Shown piece by piece: positions 1 to 9,560 of a stretch of DNA of 64,000 bases. Positions within the stretch are counted from its first letter, which is position 1; every line of letters starts with the position of its first letter. The DNA comes from Bacillota bacterium (GTDB lineage Bacteria; Bacillota; Clostridia; Lachnospirales; Lachnospiraceae). A model generated the notes under the pieces. That model was given only the letters and a program-made list of their open reading frames with translations. It did not search any database and was not told the origin of the DNA. The position numbers were made by a program, and so were the translations under genes. The stretch is from assembly GCA_023409535.1 (NCBI GenBank), contig JAEYGZ010000038.1:124001-188000 (forward strand), given 5' to 3'.

Positions 1-201
1 TTATTTGCTTATAATTCCTTTGCATCATCCGCACCGAACGAACGAGATCTTTATCTGGAGCAATGCTATACCTACCAGGAAGGCCAGCCCTGGGAGCCGG
101 TGGAGCGAAACGAAGGAATCATTATCAAAGGCTCTATGATAAAAGCCATTACATTCTTTGAAGATCAGTATGAGGGGGATTATAGAGATGAGCAAATCTA
201 A
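1..201 (+). CDS. C-terminal part of an unidentified protein
   Basis: Frame 1 is open from the first base to a TAA at 199-201, giving the last 66 residues of a protein that begins outside the window. The tail is acidic, with several Tyr and Glu residues, and shows no motif I recognise. The next small gene starts 14 nt before this stop, so the two are probably translationally coupled. Function unknown. It could belong to one of the small uncharacterised DUF families common in Lachnospiraceae. Confidence 0.5.
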   Translation, partial: LFAYNSFASSAPNERDLYLEQCYTYQEGQPWEPVERNEGIIIKGSMIKAITFFEDQYEGDYRDEQI

Positions 202-370
202 TAACGATTTAAAATCCATACAAAACATGTTAAAAAATACGTTTGCAAAGGGATATCAGCCAACGAAGCCGCATCCAGAGAATCAAAAGAATGCAAATGG
301 CAGATCGAAGCCGCCGGCGTGTGATTCACCGGTGACAAAGACGTCTGTGAAGGAAAAGCCCTTCGAATGA
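188..370 (+). CDS. Small hydrophilic hypothetical protein (60 aa)
   Basis: The ATG at 188 is preceded by a purine-rich GAGGGGG about 10 nt upstream and overlaps the end of the preceding frame. An in-frame ATG at 158 lies deep inside the upstream gene and is less likely. The product is rich in Lys, Asn and Pro, with no membrane segment and no recognised domain. Its stop codon lies inside the loop of the terminator hairpin that follows, so it is the last gene of its operon. I cannot assign a function. Confidence 0.45.
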   Translation: MSKSNNDLKSIQNMLKNTFAKGYQPTKPHPENQKNANGRSKPPACDSPVTKTSVKEKPFE

Positions 371-390
371 AGGGCTTTTCCTTCACTTTT
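349..390 (+). terminator. Strong intrinsic terminator at the CRISPR trailer end
   Basis: A perfect 16-bp inverted repeat (349-364 with 369-384, loop GAAT) is followed by CACTTTTTT. It ends the small upstream gene on the plus strand. It abuts the last CRISPR repeat at 389, so the same hairpin may also stop transcripts leaving the array from the other direction, although the U-tract is poor on that strand. Confidence 0.8.
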
Positions 391-3300
391 TTCAATCCAC
401 GCACCCATAAAGGGTGCGACCAGGCTGTATCGCTTTTAAATACCGGTTGTATTCAATTTCAATCCATGCACCCATAAAGGGTGCGACGCTGAGTGGACTG
501 TATTCATATACCGGTTTCCCGAAATTTCAATCCACGCACCCATAAAGGGTGCGACGCAGGCGCAAGTGTCAGCCAATCGAATACCGGTATATTTCAATCC
601 ACGCACCCATAAAGGGTGCGACCAGAATCCGATGCGAAGGATATAAAATGGCTGCAGATTTCAATCCACGCACCCATAAAGGGTGCGACGGAAGAAAAAT
701 CTATACATCTGATGTAGTAGTGATTTCAATCCACGCACCCATAAAGGGTGCGACTCAACTTCTATGAGGTCAAGCGAGCTGCCGTTTTATTTCAATCCAC
801 GCACCCATAAAGGGTGCGACGATAGTCACCGTATCCGGGATCAAGAATGACATGAATTTCAATCCACGCACCCATAAAGGGTGCGACATTCAACAAATCA
901 TTCACTCCGATGGCGATACAGATTTCAATCCACGCACCCATAAAGGGTGCGACTCCGTTTCTGCTGTAGTTGGCAAGTCCCTGCATAATTTCAATCCACG
1001 CACCCATAAAGGGTGCGACCAAATGTTGCTGTATCCGCACTTCCTGCAGTAGATATTTCAATCCACGCACCCATAAAGGGTGCGACTCCTATTGCACCAT
1101 TATATTTACTTAGCTTTTCATTTCAATCCACGCACCCATAAAGGGTGCGACGATCTTACCGGCCTGCAGTCAAAACTGGATCAGCTATTTCAATCCACGC
1201 ACCCATAAAGGGTGCGACGATAGATACCCTGAATGAATTCCTTAGGATTAACATTTCAATCCACGCACCCATAAAGGGTGCGACGCTGTTTAATTTCTCT
1301 ACCTTAGACCAAACAGAGATTTCAATCCACGCACCCATAAAGGGTGCGACGATGCCCTTGGTCACCTCAGTGATCACCGACACAACATTTCAATCCACGC
1401 ACCCATAAAGGGTGCGACTAAAGGGAAAATGCGTCATGTGTTTTCCCTTTTTTATTTCAATCCACGCACCCATAAAGGGTGCGACACCTTAAGCCCGGTG
1501 ATATGGTTAAATACGATCAATTTCAATCCACGCACCCATAAAGGGTGCGACCAGCAGCATCATAAATAATTAACGTTTGCATTATTTATTTCAATCCACG
1601 CACCCATAAAGGGTGCGACAAGTCTTGATTGAACCTCTGCGCGCAGGTTTATAGATTTCAATCCACGCACCCATAAAGGGTGCGACCGGTATCAGCCGAA
1701 ACGATTAATTTAACCGATCAATTTCAATCCACGCACCCATAAAGGGTGCGACCTTGGTTACTTTATGACCATTCATACACCGCTTGATTTCAATCCACGC
1801 ACCCATAAAGGGTGCGACAATATTACCAATATCTACATTATAATGCTCATGTAATTTCAATCCACGCACCCATAAAGGGTGCGACGATATTCAATGTACT
1901 TGCGATCACTGATGCTTCGTATTTCAATCCACGCACCCATAAAGGGTGCGACACTCTACCGTCAGTCTCTAAGCCGTGTTCTCTTTGATTTCAATCCACG
2001 CACCCATAAAGGGTGCGACGAAGCAGCAGATTTGCTGGAAGAGTGGGGAATAGGCATTTCAATCCATGCACCCATAAAGGGTGCGACACACTTCAGCAGC
2101 TTAACGATTTCGATTACAGTGATTTCAATCCACGCACCCATAAAGGGTGCGACGCAAGTAGGATTTCCTTCTTCATCATCACTATCGTATTTCAATCCAC
2201 GCACCCATAAAGGGTGCGACGGGTTCAGCGGGAATTGATTGCTGACGGTATATTTCAATCCACGCACCCATAAAGGGTGCGACTCTGGTAAGTCTAAGGA
2301 CCCGGATAAAGAATCCAAATTTCAATCCACGCACCCATAAAGGGTGCGACGTCTTCCATTCCTCGCATTTGTATAACGAATTTTGAATTTCAATCCACGC
2401 ACCCATAAAGGGTGCGACTTTATCAAGATTAAGCCTGGCGAAGATGGATGTATTTCAATCCACGCACCCATAAAGGGTGCGACCTGGCGTGCCGACTCTT
2501 CAACCTTACCCTGATCAATTTCAATCCACGCACCCATAAAGGGTGCGACGTCATATGCCATTATTTTTACCTCCCTTTTCCTACGATTTCAATCCACGCA
2601 CCCATAAAGGGTGCGACTTTTATGCGGAACATCTTCCGGAAAAAGCGTATATTTCAATCCACGCACCCATAAAGGGTGCGACTTTGACGATTTGAGGTGT
2701 CATTGGGCATCCTCCTTATTTCAATCCACGCACCCATAAAGGGTGCGACGCCGCCGATCGAAACATCATTAACAACATTTCTATTTCAATCCACGCACCC
2801 ATAAAGGGTGCGACTCGTCCGGGGTACTGGTATAAACCTGGCGGGTTTATTTCAATCCACGCACCCATAAAGGGTGCGACGTGGGTGTGTTCGGTCTCAA
2901 AGAATAACCGAAGATTTCAATCCACGCACCCATAAAGGGTGCGACGGAGAATTGCCGATTGGATCGGCGATCCACACAGATTTCAATCCACGCACCCATA
3001 AAGGGTGCGACGCCATCAGCATAGATTGATTTCAGCATCTCTCTTATTTCAATCCACGCACCCATAAAGGGTGCGACGGTGGGAGAAGAGATCAATATGA
3101 TAGCGATCAACATTTCAATCCACGCACCCATAAAGGGTGCGACAATCCGGGTCATATGTAAAGTGGATAGAGCTTATATTTCAATCCACGCACCCATAAA
3201 GGGTGCGACATCGAGATGCATTATCCGGATGGCGTTGAATATTACATTTCAATCCACGCACCCATAAAGGGTGCGACCACCGAGATGCGCAGAAGCCCAT

Positions 3301-4610
3301 AAAGCAAGAAGAATTTCAATCCACGCACCCATAAAGGGTGCGACGTCCCTGCAGTATTTAACCCTTATGTAATCCAGAATTTCAATCCACGCACCCATAA
3401 AGGGTGCGACGATTAGCAAGTACAAGTACAAAGAGGATAAAAACGATTTCAATCCACGCACCCATAAAGGGTGCGACGTTATACTCGTTGGTCCGAATAA
3501 AGTCATTTGATGTATTTCAATCCACGCACCCATAAAGGGTGCGACTTTTGGCAAATCAGTTTTGCAAGTTCCCTGACAAATTTCAATCCACGCACCCATA
3601 AAGGGTGCGACTTAGTTCTCATCCACTTTGCTAAATTAGGATATTTATTTCAATCCACGCACCCATAAAGGGTGCGACAGTTTCAGTAACGAGTGAGTGC
3701 TCGTAGTTGGTAAATTTCAATCCACGCACCCATAAAGGGTGCGACGGCTTGTCAAGTGCGTACTTCTCTGATATGTACTATTTCAATCCACGCACCCATA
3801 AAGGGTGCGACTCAGGCGTAATATCTCCTTCAACCTCGATCATCTATTTCAATCCACGCACCCATAAAGGGTGCGACTCGCTTCCGCATATTTTGTCTTA
3901 TGTGCTTCCATATTTCAATCCACGCACCCATAAAGGGTGCGACGGCGAAGAACTATTACGGCATGCAGGATAAGCAAATTTCAATCCACGCACCCATAAA
4001 GGGTGCGACCATTACCGATTGGTTCTAACCGATATCTATAACCATTTCAATCCACGCACCCATAAAGGGTGCGACGCACACAATTGAGTTGAGAAGCACT
4101 ACTCTCAAGAATTTCAATCCACGCACCCATAAAGGGTGCGACCAATAACTTAGCCTTTACAATCTCATCGTCTTCTATTTCAATCCACGCACCCATAAAG
4201 GGTGCGACTTTAATTCTGCGTGGATTTCGGAGCACATGGAAGCGGATATTTCAATCCACGCACCCATAAAGGGTGCGACTTTACAATGGTTATGTTTCAT
4301 GTGTATTCATGTAAATTTCAATCCACGCACCCATAAAGGGTGCGACTATAGCCTTCTTTCAGCCAATCGTACTTACAGTGATTTCAATCCACGCACCCAT
4401 AAAGGGTGCGACTTAAAGCCGTATTCAAGCTTATAAGTCTTTCCTATTTCAATCCACGCACCCATAAAGGGTGCGACTTAAAGTGTCCTAAAAAGTGGGT
4501 TATTGTAAAATAATTTCAATCCACGCACCCATAAAGGGTGCGACAAATCTGCAAGTGGTACAGCAATGGCAACCAATGATTTCAATCCACGCACCCATAA
4601 AGGGTGCGAC
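389..4610 (-). CRISPR. Type I-C CRISPR array, 64 repeats and 63 spacers
   Basis: A 32-bp repeat recurs every 64-71 bp. I count 64 copies, with spacers mostly 33-37 nt and one of 39 nt (4209-4247). On the minus strand the repeat starts GTCGCACCC, has a 7-bp stem with TTTAT loop, and ends in GTGGATTGAAAT, the usual subtype I-C form. Array transcription is therefore right to left, co-directional with the cas genes, and the newest spacers are near 4610. Repeats are nearly invariant: copies at 456-487 and 2056-2087 carry the same C-to-T change in the stem, and the terminal copy at 389 has T for A at its first base. Such a long, uniform array suggests an active system. Confidence 0.98.
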
Positions 4611-4762
4611 AGCTATATACTGTATACTTACAACAGTATATAACAAAATATAGCTTTTTCATTCTAGTCTCCATGCTTATAATATTAAAAAATACAATAA
4701 ATTATACACTTTTTGAGTGCGAACCCCCCTATGTTTTTATGATAGCTTAGGGTTCGCACCAG
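4611..4762 (-). promoter_or_regulatory. CRISPR leader
   Basis: The AT-rich region between cas2 and the first repeat. On the minus strand it has a TATAAT at 4706-4701 that would start the pre-crRNA about 85 nt upstream of the array. Two inverted repeats stand out. One is a 10-bp pair, GTGCGAACCC/GGGTTCGCAC (4717-4726 with 4750-4759), just after cas2. The other is a 9-bp TATATACTG/CAGTATATA pair (4614-4622 with 4634-4642) next to repeat 1, where adaptation proteins would act. The roles are inferred from position. Confidence 0.7.
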
Positions 4763-5053
4763 TCATATAATCATAGCATCATCAAATTTATAAGCCTGCT
4801 TGGCACCTATATGCTGGACCTTCTTGTCATAATTATCTCCAAGCCTGTAGAAACGAAGACTGTCCGCCTCCATATCTATCACATCCATCAACTGCTTCTT
4901 TACTTTTAGTAATTCAGCCTCCGTCAGCTTGCATTCAAATACAGAATTCTGTACTCTCTGACCATAATTTACGCATATTTTTGCTACTTTGCGTAATCTG
5001 CTCTGGCCCTTGACTGACGTTACGTTAATATCATAAGTTATTAATATATACAT
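4763..5053 (-). CDS. cas2: CRISPR-associated endonuclease Cas2
   Basis: This 96-residue ferredoxin-fold protein has the typical N-terminus MYILITYDIN, with the conserved acidic residue at D8. Its length is normal for Cas2. With Cas1 it forms the integrase that inserts new spacers at the leader end of the array, and Cas2 dimers bridge two Cas1 dimers. It is the last cas gene, 8 nt after cas1 and immediately before the leader, the usual I-C order. Nothing suggests inactivation. Confidence 0.96.
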   Translation of the reverse strand: MYILITYDINVTSVKGQSRLRKVAKICVNYGQRVQNSVFECKLTEAELLKVKKQLMDVIDMEADSLRFYRLGDNYDKKVQHIGAKQAYKFDDAMII

Positions 5054-5061
5054 TTCATCCT

Positions 5062-6093
5062 CTACTTCCAGAAAAATGGCGGATATTGGTCAATATCTCC
5101 TCGAAGGTATCTTGCCAGCAGCAATGCCTGTGCATATGGGACCAATCCCCAGGATATTTTATCATTCAGATATGGGTGCGTCAGTTCCTCTTGCTTATTT
5201 TTCTGCCACTCGCTGATAAAAGTTCGTCGCGCCGAATCCTTAATATAAACCGACTTATTATCATTAATTTCAAAGTCATCCCCCTGAAGCTGCTTTCTAT
5301 TAATTAATGAAAGAACAAAGCGGTCAGCTATCGGTGCTCTCAATTCTTCTATCAGGTCATTCGCCAGCGATGCCCTTCCCGGCCGGTCCTGGTGCATAAA
5401 CCCAACATAAGGATCCAGCCCAACCGTTTCCAGTGCTGCGGTAATATCATTTACTAACAGCGTATAAGCAAAGGATAACAAACTGTTTACCCTGTCCTCA
5501 GGCGGTCTTTTGCTTCTGTCATGAAAATAGAATCCTTCCTTTTGATTTAAAATCATATGATCAAACGAACCGAAATAAATCACCTGGGCCATACCCTCAA
5601 AACCACGTAATTGATCTAAATTCTCACTCGCTCCTATTTCCTGCATATAATTACTCAGTCTTTCAGAAGCCTTTTCCAGTTCCTCCACCGGTACTCTGAG
5701 TGGATATTGTCTGATATAACGCTCTAACTGCCATTTTTCATTATACACTTTCCCAAGAATAAAATTACGGGCGATTCCAAGACTCTCTTCCTCTTTCTCC
5801 GCAACCCGGTATTGCTTTTTGCGAAGCAGTACATTGCCCCGTGTTTCTCCGATTACTCTTGCACGGAACCTGCCTGTCGGAGTTAGAAAGCATATGGAGA
5901 TATTTTGCTCCACACATTTTTCCATCAGAACCGGACTCATGCCCATATTAGAAAAGCATACAATTCCTTCCAGATTATGAAGCGGATATCTGGCGATGAT
6001 AACATCGTCTTCCTTTACGGTAATATTTTCACCGTTTAAGCCTATGTATACCTCTGGCTTTGTAATGAACAGTACATTCAACAGTTGTCTCAT
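5062..6093 (-). CDS. cas1: CRISPR-associated endonuclease Cas1 (subtype I-C)
   Basis: The 343-residue length is typical for I-C Cas1. An N-terminal beta domain is followed by the helical catalytic domain. Conserved metal ligands are visible: E166 in the GFEG motif, H234 in GFMHQDRPG, and E249/E250 in the DLIEELRAP motif. It integrates spacers with Cas2. The start ATG overlaps the cas4 stop by four bases (ATGA), so translation is coupled. Cas4 next door is expected to help choose protospacers with the correct TTC PAM. Confidence 0.97.
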   Translation of the reverse strand: MRQLLNVLFITKPEVYIGLNGENITVKEDDVIIARYPLHNLEGIVCFSNMGMSPVLMEKCVEQNISICFLTPTGRFRARVIGETRGNVLLRKKQYRVAEKEEESLGIARNFILGKVYNEKWQLERYIRQYPLRVPVEELEKASERLSNYMQEIGASENLDQLRGFEGMAQVIYFGSFDHMILNQKEGFYFHDRSKRPPEDRVNSLLSFAYTLLVNDITAALETVGLDPYVGFMHQDRPGRASLANDLIEELRAPIADRFVLSLINRKQLQGDDFEINDNKSVYIKDSARRTFISEWQKNKQEELTHPYLNDKISWGLVPYAQALLLARYLRGDIDQYPPFFWK

Positions 6094-6749
6094 TCTGCGA
6101 TCCTCCCCTGGATATATTGTTTGACATCCCTATTGTTATTAAGTTCAGGCAGGCAAATATCCTTCAAAGAGCAGGTTTTGCATTTTTTACCGGTTTTAAC
6201 TTTGGGTGTGCAGCCACGATCCATGTAGGAATGCATTTCCTCTATTGCTTGCAGCAGCTGTTGACGAAGCTCATCTGTAAAACATACTTCTTCTCTTCTT
6301 CTGGTTTCAAAATAGAAGAGATATCCTTTGTCGATTCTCGTTGCCAGCATTTCTTCCAGACAATAAGCTTCGGCCAGCAGTTGAAGCTTATCCGAATTAT
6401 TCTCTTTCGGTTTTCCCCGTTTATATTCGATTGGAGTAACGCAGTAGCACCCGTTATATTGCGGTAAATAGATCCCGTTTTCGGTTTCCTTTAACTCCAC
6501 AACATCACATTTCCCTGTGATCCCCAAGGTCCGTGATTTCACCGGCAAAGCATGAACCACTATCGTACTTTTTCGCCTCTCATGGATTTCCGGATTATCC
6601 GCCCTCTCATGCTTTAATTCTCCGTCAACAGTGAAATAATTCTCTTCCCACTGCTGCTCGACATGAATCAATGCCCATTGCCTCCTGCAAAATACAAAGT
6701 GCTGGATTCCGGAAATCATGAGATAATCTTCCTCTTTATAGTCCTTCAA
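6090..6749 (-). CDS. cas4: Cas4 exonuclease, 4Fe-4S
   Basis: A 219-residue PD-(D/E)XK nuclease of the Cas4 family. Four cysteines expected to hold the iron-sulfur cluster are present: C21 in FVFCRRQWAL and C190, C193 and C199 near the C-terminus. The start is a TTG at 6749. It is preferred over the ATG ten codons later because the family N-terminus (EEDYL, then SGIQHF) begins there. The gene overlaps the end of cas7 by 14 nt. Cas4 trims prespacers and enforces PAM selection with Cas1-Cas2. Confidence 0.95.
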   Translation of the reverse strand: MKDYKEEDYLMISGIQHFVFCRRQWALIHVEQQWEENYFTVDGELKHERADNPEIHERRKSTIVVHALPVKSRTLGITGKCDVVELKETENGIYLPQYNGCYCVTPIEYKRGKPKENNSDKLQLLAEAYCLEEMLATRIDKGYLFYFETRRREEVCFTDELRQQLLQAIEEMHSYMDRGCTPKVKTGKKCKTCSLKDICLPELNNNRDVKQYIQGRIAE

Positions 6750-7602
6750 GGATTTCTACCTGAAGCCCTTTTTCCGCCAGCATTGCAAGCTTTTGCTTAT
6801 TCAAGCTGACCGAATAGTCTTCATACTTCGCCGGCCTGATATTGCTATCCTTAACCTCAATCTCAGCCAGATCATGAATTTTAGCACTTGATGCAACCCC
6901 CAGCTTTGACGGATGGGTAAACCAGTACAGCTGCTTCACTTCCATACTGCCCTCCGGCCTTGCGGAGGAAGCATCATTTACAAACAAAGAACAGAGAGCT
7001 TCCTTAATAACTTCTGCGTCCGCCTCCGTGAAGCCTGTCTTTTCTGCAAAATAGGTGTTGATGCTCCCTTTCACCTTATATACTCCAAACTCCACAAAAT
7101 GTTTCATTCCCATGGTGTCGGAGGACCGTGCTGCCCCCTCCTTCGCCTTCATTCCATTGGTGCTCCGGGTGATCTGCATACTGATTACGTCGACCGGACT
7201 CAAGCTTTTGGCCAGAGTGACGGATACCGGTCCCCGGATACCGATGGAACGGCTTTGAAAGGTCATTACCTGACCAAAGCTGCGCACATCAATCCATTTC
7301 TTGCAGGATTCCTGATATACCTTATCGTCCGGATCCTTCTTGGGCATATCAAATTCTGCACCAAATCTCTCCTCCAGGGATTTCATCGTATCATCGATCC
7401 GGTCATTTGCCTGTACAAACAGGGAATAACCCAGATCCTGCATCCGGTTTCTGATTTTCCTCTTGATACATACGTCACTGATCTCACCATAGCCATCATA
7501 ATCCGTTCTCGGCATATTTTCATTCAACGGGTCTCCATTGGGATTCGCCCCGTATACGGTAAATAACATCACAAAGTCAATCTTTTTCTCTATTGCGGCC
7601 AT
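6736..7602 (-). CDS. cas7c: Cas7c (Csd2) Cascade backbone
   Basis: This 288-residue RAMP protein of the Csd2/Csh2 family forms the helical filament that coats the crRNA spacer in the type I-C Cascade. The N-terminal segment with FTVYGANPNGDPL is characteristic. The start is the ATG at 7602, which overlaps the cas8c stop as TGATG. A preceding in-frame TTG was rejected because the SD (GGAGGAAG) is correctly spaced for the ATG. It sits between cas8c and cas4 as expected for I-C. Confidence 0.96.
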   Translation of the reverse strand: MAAIEKKIDFVMLFTVYGANPNGDPLNENMPRTDYDGYGEISDVCIKRKIRNRMQDLGYSLFVQANDRIDDTMKSLEERFGAEFDMPKKDPDDKVYQESCKKWIDVRSFGQVMTFQSRSIGIRGPVSVTLAKSLSPVDVISMQITRSTNGMKAKEGAARSSDTMGMKHFVEFGVYKVKGSINTYFAEKTGFTEADAEVIKEALCSLFVNDASSARPEGSMEVKQLYWFTHPSKLGVASSAKIHDLAEIEVKDSNIRPAKYEDYSVSLNKQKLAMLAEKGLQVEILEGL

Positions 7603-8036
7603 CAATTACTTCCTCCTTCTCCTTGGTTGATAATTTCATTCCTTTGCTTATTCTCTTTCTTCCCATAGAATTCCTGTTTCTGGGCATAGTAACCAAATAC
7701 AAAATCTTCATTAAGAGTCCTGTTCTTCTCTCTTTCATAATCCTCCGCTTCTCTGAGCGGAATCGTAATCTCTCTTATGATCCCGTCATAATATACAACG
7801 GATCCATAATTTATCTTAATCAATCTCTCTCTGTAAGGTCCGACCTTCTCCTCCAGAATCTTCAAGGTTCTGTCCGGCATCTTGGTATAGGCGCTCCACA
7901 GCCGCTCTGCATTGGTGGCACGCTTGTCCTTATTATCGGAGCTTCTGCTGTTTAAAACGTCCTGTTCTATTTTCTCATAGACTGCCAGCAATCTTCCGTA
8001 CCAATAGCTCCGACCCTGCTTTGTTGCATCCAGCAT
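7602..8036 (-). CDS. cas11c: Cas11c small subunit from an internal start in cas8c
   Basis: In type I-C systems the small Cascade subunit is made from an internal translation start near the 3' end of cas8c (known for Desulfovibrio vulgaris). Here an in-frame ATG at 8036 is preceded by AGGTGA with 5-nt spacing (8047-8042), and would give a 144-residue helical protein starting MLDATKQGRSYW. The size fits Cas11c. The site is inferred from an SD-like sequence inside the reading frame. No independent proof is visible in the DNA. Confidence 0.65.
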   Translation of the reverse strand: MLDATKQGRSYWYGRLLAVYEKIEQDVLNSRSSDNKDKRATNAERLWSAYTKMPDRTLKILEEKVGPYRERLIKINYGSVVYYDGIIREITIPLREAEDYEREKNRTLNEDFVFGYYAQKQEFYGKKENKQRNEIINQGEGGSN

Positions 8037-9560
8037 CTCATTCACCTCATCTTTCTCCAGATAATCAATCTGATATTTTTTGAAAATGGAGCAGCCCAGC
8101 GCCAGCACATAATTCCAGGTTTTGTCATAGGAGCTGCGCCGGCACAGATTCTCCAGCATACGGTTCTTTAAGTCGAGCGGAAACCTTCGCCGTTCCAGAA
8201 TGCATGACAGCAGACGTTCTAGTGTCTTGGTCCTCAGCTTGGTATTTCTGCATTCCAAATATCCCTTTTCGTTCTCAGATCCAAATACCGTATCCGCGTA
8301 TCGAAAAAGAGATGGTGCCTCCTTGATCAGCTTTCCGGCGGTACTGTTGAAAAAGGTCCAGCTTGTGGACCGGTACCAATACTCCATCCGCTCAAACAGC
8401 TCGGATTTGGGAAGCTCCCTAAAATATTTGACAGAGATCCGGCCATTGGAGATCTTGTCCAAAATCATAATATAGAACCTTTTCTCCGGGTCTTCCCCTC
8501 TTCTCTTTCCGGTTATGTAATCATTTACAGCAACCGCAACACCGCCGCCTAGCGTCTTGGGCGGGTCATTCTCCTCTGGGTCGTCATAGGGAGAAATCGT
8601 ATCAGTCAAATCCACCGCTTCCTCATTTCCGATATCATCGGAGAACCAACTGACAATGATACAGCTTTCACCGATCTGCCTTTTGTTCTGGTTGTTCTCC
8701 AGCAGATACTTAAGCATCAGGTGGATCTTCTGGGAGACCTCATATCCGATATGAACAATCTCGTCTCCGGCATCAAATCTCCCGTAATAGGTCTCATTAT
8801 GGTTACTGATGGAAACCAGCTTGGCATTGCCCATCAGACCGCGATGCCTGGATACACAGTAGGTCATCTCCCCTGATATATCACATTTCTCCTGTGGCAG
8901 TTCGGCATTTTTCTTACGAACATAACCTATGTAGTTTTGGTGAAGCTCCCGATCCGTACTCACCGACAGACTCTCCTCCGATGCCTCCTCGATTTCCACG
9001 CGGAAGGTGACAAATGTTTTATCCAGGCGGATTATTTTCTCCGATTTCTCACCTGCGCTGACAGCAATAGCATAATCTTTCACTATCTCATATCTGACAC
9101 CGGAGAAAAGTGAAGCGACACACTCTCTGAATATAGTACCTTGACGCAGATATTTATTGAGAATCCCAAGCAAGCGGTTGGAATTCTCTTCTTCCATATA
9201 GGACACCCATTCCTCCCGGACGCTTTCATACTCCTTATTCTTCTCAGGATCAATCTCTTTCGACAGATAGGAGAATTCATCGCACAGCGGATGAGGCGAA
9301 ATCACCTTGCCTGCTCGTATAATCGAGTTCTCCGTAACAGGAAAGATCGCAATCTGATCCTTGGGCACCCATTCCGCTTTAATAAAATCCCCTTTTTCCG
9401 AAAGGGTCACTTCTATCATGTCATTTGTACCGGTAGATTTTTTATTAGAATGATATACCGGCAGCAATACCGTCTGCTGCCGGAGCTGATCCGTCCGGTC
9501 GACCATATCGTTGTCCAGTGCACTGCAATAGGTTCTGTATAACGCAGTTAATACGCTCAT
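7602..9560 (-). CDS. cas8c: Cas8c (Csd1) large Cascade subunit
   Basis: A 652-residue Csd1-family protein, the large subunit that reads the PAM and recruits Cas3. The open frame extends to 9593, but the ATG at 9560 is chosen: it overlaps the cas5 stop as ATGA, has GGAGG upstream, and gives the family-like start MSVLTALYRTYC. The glycine-rich 11 residues before it would be unusual. The last ~144 codons contain an internal start for Cas11c, listed separately. Length is slightly above the family average of about 600. Confidence 0.95.
   Translation of the reverse strand: MSVLTALYRTYCSALDNDMVDRTDQLRQQTVLLPVYHSNKKSTGTNDMIEVTLSEKGDFIKAEWVPKDQIAIFPVTENSIIRAGKVISPHPLCDEFSYLSKEIDPEKNKEYESVREEWVSYMEEENSNRLLGILNKYLRQGTIFRECVASLFSGVRYEIVKDYAIAVSAGEKSEKIIRLDKTFVTFRVEIEEASEESLSVSTDRELHQNYIGYVRKKNAELPQEKCDISGEMTYCVSRHRGLMGNAKLVSISNHNETYYGRFDAGDEIVHIGYEVSQKIHLMLKYLLENNQNKRQIGESCIIVSWFSDDIGNEEAVDLTDTISPYDDPEENDPPKTLGGGVAVAVNDYITGKRRGEDPEKRFYIMILDKISNGRISVKYFRELPKSELFERMEYWYRSTSWTFFNSTAGKLIKEAPSLFRYADTVFGSENEKGYLECRNTKLRTKTLERLLSCILERRRFPLDLKNRMLENLCRRSSYDKTWNYVLALGCSIFKKYQIDYLEKDEVNEMLDATKQGRSYWYGRLLAVYEKIEQDVLNSRSSDNKDKRATNAERLWSAYTKMPDRTLKILEEKVGPYRERLIKINYGSVVYYDGIIREITIPLREAEDYEREKNRTLNEDFVFGYYAQKQEFYGKKENKQRNEIINQGEGGSN

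Noticed and set aside
549..4436. Many open frames of 60-119 codons across the CRISPR array on both strands
   Set aside because: They are products of the 32-bp repeat (repeating peptide units such as VAPFMGAWIEI) with no start signals.
4478..4512. Spacer resembling an insertion-sequence end (AAAGTGTCCTAAAAAGTGGG)
   Set aside because: The resemblance is only an impression, and no specific element could be named without a search.
6913..7566. 217-codon plus-strand frame opposite cas7
   Set aside because: Shadow of a confidently identified gene; no family resemblance and no SD.
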